A stretch of 64,000 nucleotides of DNA from positions 3,534,001-3,598,000 of the forward strand of contig NZ_CP058348.1 of NCBI RefSeq assembly GCF_013752535.1, read 5' to 3'. Positions 60,073-64,000 of the stretch are shown piece by piece (the first letter of the stretch is position 1; the number at the start of each line of letters is the position of its first letter). The position numbers and the translations under genes were made by a program. Source of the stretch: Bdellovibrio sp. KM01. Lineage in GTDB: Bacteria > Bdellovibrionota > Bdellovibrionia > Bdellovibrionales > Bdellovibrionaceae. Below the pieces are notes generated by a model. The model was given only the letters and a program-made list of their open reading frames with translations, was not told the DNA's origin and ran no database searches.

Positions 60073-61631
60073 TAGTTCACTCCAGCAATCGCTTTAGAAC
60101 AGAATAAAATCTGACGAGCTTTTTTCAGCTGAACGTCCTCGTTCACTGCGCCGTCTTCTGTATCCAAGCAGTCCTTGCTGGAAATTAGATTTTTCAACGA
60201 ACGCACATGGCGCTCGGGAGCCATCAATGGATTCACGAATTGATCTTCTTCACGATCCACAGAGATCTTATCAAAGTTCACGGCCACATCCGGAGACAAA
60301 CCCTTCATCTGCGGAGACCGACCCGATGGCAGGTAATAGAATCCTTTTGTTTCAAACAATGCGATTTTCTTATTCTGTGTCCAGTATTCACCCTCTTGGA
60401 ATGAACCCTTACCGAATGTTCTTTCGCCTACTAAAATCGCGCGATTCAAATCACGTAAAGCTCCAGCCACGATCTCTGCTGCACTTGCAGAACCTGCATT
60501 AATCAGGACGGCCACGGGTTTATCAAAAATCTTAGGCTCGCCACCAAAGTATTCTTCTGCTTTTTTAGATGGATCCAAATAACGAATGTCGAAGATCTTT
60601 TTATCGCCACCCACGAAAAGGCTCGCGATACAAGCGGCCTCTTCCATTTGTCCACCTGGATTGTCACGCAAGTCGAACAACAAGCCACGTACGTGGGCTT
60701 TGTTCACGACTTCTAAGGCTTCCTTCATTTTATCGCAGGAACCTTTGGCGAATTTATTTAAACCAATCACGGCGATCGGTTTGATACCTTCGATCACTTG
60801 AGTTGTTAATGTGGAAACGACGATTTCAGTGCGCTCCAATTTTTTACGAATCGTTTCGCCATCACGGGAAACCAGCAAAGATACTTTCGTACCTTCCTCA
60901 CCCTTTAACATTTCCATCACACGGGCTTGCAACAAAGGGTGAACCGGCTTGCCATCGATTTCCAAAAGAATATCGCCACGCTTAAGACCCGCACGATCCG
61001 CGGCACTGCCAGGCAAAACTTTGCGAATCGCATAGTTGCCATTTAAACGGCCGACTTGCACACCCGCTGTTGTCATCCTGTTATCCGCACGGGAAACGAC
61101 TTCTTTAAACATCGCTACCGGCATCAAGTACGTATGGGGATCACGGAATACGGAAATAAAACCATTCAGCCCCACTCCTACCATCAATGATTTTTGCGAG
61201 GAAGAGATGTATTTGGCCTCGATTTTTTCCCAAACCTTGATGAATGAAAAGCGCGTCGCCTCAGCGGTGTTCTGGTTAAAAAACTGTTTCCATACAGCCA
61301 ATTGTTTCTTTTCAGTGGAAAGATCCTGGATAAATCCATCGTGTGCCGGAAGCACATTGCCCTGTTGATCGACCGTCACGTTGTAACGGTTGGCCACCGC
61401 GATGATCGCGTTGGCACATGCCAGGAAATAGCGTTCAGAACTGGAGCATGTTGTTGAGTCCAAAAGGTCTTCTAATGCGGCGGGCTCCAGACCCGTATCA
61501 GCCCAGTAGCTATCCGTAGATTTCACTGCCGGAACCGACGGCGCATGGTGGTGACGCGTCCACAGGAGGCTCCCCCCAAGGACCGCTACACTCAATGATG
61601 CTAAGAAAAATCGACGTGAGCTCAATAACAC
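60072..61631 (-). CDS. C-terminal processing peptidase (S41) with PDZ domain
   Basis: A 519-residue protein with an N-terminal membrane or signal segment (FFLASLSVAVLGGSLLW). It has an unusual N-terminal domain (about 45-180), a PDZ domain (about 190-265, with YAIRKVLPGSAADRAGLKRGDILLEIDG), and an S41 protease domain with FDLRDNPGG, INAGSASAAEIVAGAL (catalytic Ser) and GERTFGKGSFQEG (catalytic Lys). Similar to Prc/CtpA-type proteases that act in the periplasm. The start is GTG at 61631, supported by GGGAGG a few bases upstream. A paired esterase gene follows in a one-base overlap. Confidence 0.92.
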   Translation of the reverse strand: MLLSSRRFFLASLSVAVLGGSLLWTRHHHAPSVPAVKSTDSYWADTGLEPAALEDLLDSTTCSSSERYFLACANAIIAVANRYNVTVDQQGNVLPAHDGFIQDLSTEKKQLAVWKQFFNQNTAEATRFSFIKVWEKIEAKYISSSQKSLMVGVGLNGFISVFRDPHTYLMPVAMFKEVVSRADNRMTTAGVQVGRLNGNYAIRKVLPGSAADRAGLKRGDILLEIDGKPVHPLLQARVMEMLKGEEGTKVSLLVSRDGETIRKKLERTEIVVSTLTTQVIEGIKPIAVIGLNKFAKGSCDKMKEALEVVNKAHVRGLLFDLRDNPGGQMEEAACIASLFVGGDKKIFDIRYLDPSKKAEEYFGGEPKIFDKPVAVLINAGSASAAEIVAGALRDLNRAILVGERTFGKGSFQEGEYWTQNKKIALFETKGFYYLPSGRSPQMKGLSPDVAVNFDKISVDREEDQFVNPLMAPERHVRSLKNLISSKDCLDTEDGAVNEDVQLKKARQILFCSKAIAGVN

Positions 61632-61805
61632 CCCATGCCTCCCGACAGGTACGAATGGGATTCACCAAAGCAACGTCCATGCCGCCTCAGCTCCAATTGG
61701 TTGCATTTTAGGGCGGTATTTTTGAACTATTTGCAGGTTTGGACAGAGCTTCCACAAGGGCTTTTTCTTGTGTATCCCAAAGGGCTGTAATAGGGTGAAT
61801 TCACT

Positions 61806-62774
61806 ATGATTATTGTAACTGGTGCAAACGGATTTATTGGCAGCGTGATGGTATGGCAACTCAACGAAAAAGGGTTCTCCGATATCATCGCCGTGGATAC
61901 GGTCGATCTTCAAAAACGCAACCTTCTTCGTAAGCGCGTTTACAGTAAATTTCTTAAGAAGGACGATCTTTGGTCTTTCCTTGAAACCGACGAAGCCAAA
62001 AAGAAAGTCACTTGGATCATCCACATGGGAGCTTGTTCTTCCACAACGGAAACCAACAAAGACTTCCTTTGGGAAAATAACACGAACTACACGCAACGCA
62101 TTTTCGAATGGTGTACGAAAAACCAAAAAAGCATGATCTATGCTTCCAGCGCTGCCACTTATGGTGCCGGCGAGTTGGGTTTTGACGACACGACGGATCC
62201 TGAAAAATTAAAACCATTGAACCTGTATGGAGAGTCCAAAGTGTTGTTTGACCGTTGGGCTCTGAAGCAGACGCAAACTCCGGCCCACTGGTACGGTCTT
62301 AAATTCTTTAACGTCTTCGGTCCGAACGAATACGAAAAAGAAGGCATGGCGAGCATCGTTTTCAAAGCGCACAACCAAATCAAAGAAACTGGTGTTCTGG
62401 GACTATTTAAATCTGCTAACCCTGAATACAAAGATGGCGAATTCATGCGTGACTTCGTTTACGTCAAGGACGTAACGGGCTGGATGGCTGAGTTGATGGA
62501 GAAAAAACCAACAAGCGGCATCTACAACATGGGCTTCGGCAAGCCTCGTACCTGGTTGGATTTGGCAAAAGCCACCTTCACAGCGATGGGTAAAGAGATG
62601 AAAATAAACTGGATCGAGATGCCAGAAAATATCCGTGGACAGTATCAGTACTACACTGAAGCCAAAACGGATAAATGGAACCAAGCTGGAATGAGCGCTC
62701 CGAAATGGCCTCTGGAAAAAGCTGTAGATGATTACATTAAGAATTATCTAAGCCAAGAAGACCCCTTGTTATAA
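61806..62774 (+). CDS. hldD: ADP-L-glycero-D-manno-heptose 6-epimerase
   Basis: Last step of ADP-heptose supply for the LPS inner core. The 322-residue protein starts MIIVTGANGFIGSVMVWQLNEKG (Rossmann), then HMGACSSTTETNKDF, the SDR catalytic YGESK with SSAATYGAG, FFNVFGPNEYEKEGMASI, RDFVYVKDV and, near the end, NIRGQYQYYTEA, all typical of HldD (RfaD). It is followed after 12 bases by the aromatic hydroxylase gene on the same strand. Confidence 0.96.
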   Translation: MIIVTGANGFIGSVMVWQLNEKGFSDIIAVDTVDLQKRNLLRKRVYSKFLKKDDLWSFLETDEAKKKVTWIIHMGACSSTTETNKDFLWENNTNYTQRIFEWCTKNQKSMIYASSAATYGAGELGFDDTTDPEKLKPLNLYGESKVLFDRWALKQTQTPAHWYGLKFFNVFGPNEYEKEGMASIVFKAHNQIKETGVLGLFKSANPEYKDGEFMRDFVYVKDVTGWMAELMEKKPTSGIYNMGFGKPRTWLDLAKATFTAMGKEMKINWIEMPENIRGQYQYYTEAKTDKWNQAGMSAPKWPLEKAVDDYIKNYLSQEDPLL

Positions 62775-62786
62775 GAAAGCAATGTC

Positions 62787-64000
62787 ATGGAGACGGACTT
62801 TTTACCACCGCACCTTAGAAAATACGTCGTTGAGCAGCACTATGAAAAGTACACTCCGATTGATCAAGCAGTCTGGCGCTATATCCTGCGCCAGCTAAAA
62901 TCCTATTTGTCCAAACATGCCCACGAAAGTTACGTCGAGGGTTTAAGCAAAACAGGTATTTCCGTTGAACGTATTCCTCGCATCGAAGAAATCAGTAACA
63001 AATTGAAAGAATTCGGCTGGAGAGCTTTGCCTGTGAGTGGATTTATTCCGCCAGCGGCATTCATGGAATTGCAATCCCTGGGTGTTCTTCCGATTGCCTC
63101 TGACATGAGAAGCATCGATCACCTTCTTTACACGCCAGCTCCTGACATCGTTCATGAAGCTGCGGGACATGCACCGATTTTGATTCAGCCAGAATTTGCG
63201 GAATACCTTCGTCAATATGCTCAGGTCGCGAAGAAAGCGATTCTAAGCAAAGAAGACCTCGATATGTACGAGGCGATTCGCGAATTATCTGACTTAAAAG
63301 AAAATCCAGGCTCCACTGCTGCACAAATCAAAGCGGCAGAGCAAAAGCTTGAGACCGTCAGCAAAAATACCACTCACGTATCTGAAGCTGCAGAGCTGGG
63401 TCGCATGAATTGGTGGACGGCAGAGTACGGCTTGATCGGTACTTTGGATAATCCAAAAATTTTCGGAGCTGGACTGCTTTCCAGCAAAGGTGAGTCGCAG
63501 GCTTGCTTGCAACCGACCGTTAAAAAGATCCCTCTGTCAGTTGATTGCATCAAGCAAGGTTACGACATCACGGAACAACAACCACAATTGTTTGTAACTC
63601 CTGATTTTAAAACTTTGGTGCGTGTTCTGAATGAAATGGCTGACCAGATGGCTTTCCGCTTGGGTGGTTTGCCAGGTTTGAATAAAGCGATTGAAGCTCA
63701 ATCGGTGAATTCTGCAGAACTTTCCTCAGGCATTCAAATTTCTGGTCAAATCATTGAAGCGATCACGGATTCCGCGCAAAATGTGGCATACCTTCGCCTG
63801 CAAGGTCCTTCGCAACTTTCGTTCAAAGATAAACAGCTTCCGGGTCACGACAAGTCTTACCACTTGCATGGTTTTGGCACTCCGGTTGGTTTCTTGAAGA
63901 CTTATCCTGCGAAAGACCCCTCCGATCTGACTCGCACGGAATGGGCAGATATCGGTGTCGAGATCGGCAGCAAGTCTCGCTTAGAGTTTGTTTCCGGAGT
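62787..64000 (+). CDS. phhA: Aromatic amino acid hydroxylase, N-terminal part (runs off the window)
   Basis: Pterin-dependent iron hydroxylase (phenylalanine 4-monooxygenase type), open at the right edge after 404 residues. The iron triad is visible: His123 and His128 in PDIVHEAAGHAP, Glu213 in MNWWTAEYGLIG. Also RALPVSGFIPPAAF and IASDMRSIDHLLYTPAPD before the first His. Bacterial PhhA is normally 260-300 residues; this one continues past 404, with an extra domain of unknown nature after about 320. ATG at 62787; the frame was checked directly and no stop occurs before the edge. Probably in an operon with hldD. Confidence 0.9.
   Translation, partial: METDFLPPHLRKYVVEQHYEKYTPIDQAVWRYILRQLKSYLSKHAHESYVEGLSKTGISVERIPRIEEISNKLKEFGWRALPVSGFIPPAAFMELQSLGVLPIASDMRSIDHLLYTPAPDIVHEAAGHAPILIQPEFAEYLRQYAQVAKKAILSKEDLDMYEAIRELSDLKENPGSTAAQIKAAEQKLETVSKNTTHVSEAAELGRMNWWTAEYGLIGTLDNPKIFGAGLLSSKGESQACLQPTVKKIPLSVDCIKQGYDITEQQPQLFVTPDFKTLVRVLNEMADQMAFRLGGLPGLNKAIEAQSVNSAELSSGIQISGQIIEAITDSAQNVAYLRLQGPSQLSFKDKQLPGHDKSYHLHGFGTPVGFLKTYPAKDPSDLTRTEWADIGVEIGSKSRLEFVSG

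Noticed and set aside
1-64000. tRNA, rRNA, CRISPR, transposase or integrase
   Set aside because: No T-loop GGTTCGA-type patterns with matching stems, no regular spacer arrays and no recognisable mobile-element proteins were seen by reading.

Overview
The window reads as chromosomal DNA of a predatory-type Bdellovibrionota bacterium, most likely Bdellovibrio or a close relative. Pointers are a lexA operator with the TTAC-N3-GTAA form described for Bdellovibrio, an internal-cysteine ferrochelatase, menaquinone as quinone, and a large share of secreted proteins, lipoproteins and peptidoglycan-active enzymes. About 60 protein genes are densely packed on both strands. I see no rRNA, tRNA, CRISPR array, transposase or prophage. 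The last gene runs off the right edge, and the first lacks its 5' end.

Layout. 1-2715: end of a heme operon (hemN, protoporphyrinogen oxidase, hemH). 2804-7050: an unknown exported protein, a PBP4-type D,D-carboxypeptidase and an exported ankyrin protein. 7117-12988: DEAD-box helicase, alpha/beta hydrolase, poly(A) polymerase-like nucleotidyltransferase and a hybrid histidine kinase. 13085-17904: chemotaxis block cheA-cheR-cheB with divergent cheW. 18011-25634: small exported protein, glyoxalase I, transketolase, adenosine deaminase, DUF6624, proline iminopeptidase and two tandem trypsin-like lipoproteins. 25617-39714: shikimate and menaquinone genes (menF-menD-menH; aroF-ubiE; aroB-aroA-aroKDE-aroC-menB) with a hemerythrin, a branched-chain aminotransferase and small exported proteins between them. 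39754-51306: ung, an HPF-like protein, a sterol desaturase-family protein, an M14 peptidase, lexA, a likely outer-membrane protein, a GHL10-like glycosidase, a DksA-family protein and a TetR regulator. 51445-64000: a small transpeptidase, a repeat protein, fxsA, exonuclease III, an ATP-grasp plus SelO-like pair, a lipoprotein, an esterase, an S41 protease, hldD and an aromatic amino acid hydroxylase.

How the genes work together. aroF, aroB, aroA, the fused aroKDE and aroC together cover every step from erythrose-4-phosphate and PEP to chorismate. menF, menD, menH, menB and ubiE take chorismate most of the way to menaquinone; menC, menE and menA are not in the window. The aro operon order (B-A-K-D-E) is the domain order of the fungal AROM polypeptide, and the last three activities are fused here.

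The most unusual non-coding signal is a short palindromic repeat (core AAAGGTACGCCGTACCTTT, then a G5 run). It begins inside the TAA stop codon of cheW, tkt and aroC, with a decayed copy at the stop of a transpeptidase gene and a second tandem copy in front of menB. Other signals are a lexA operator with nested dyads, a hairpin that buries the Shine-Dalgarno sequence of an exported coiled-coil gene, and an ung gene whose conserved N-terminus lies upstream of any standard start codon.
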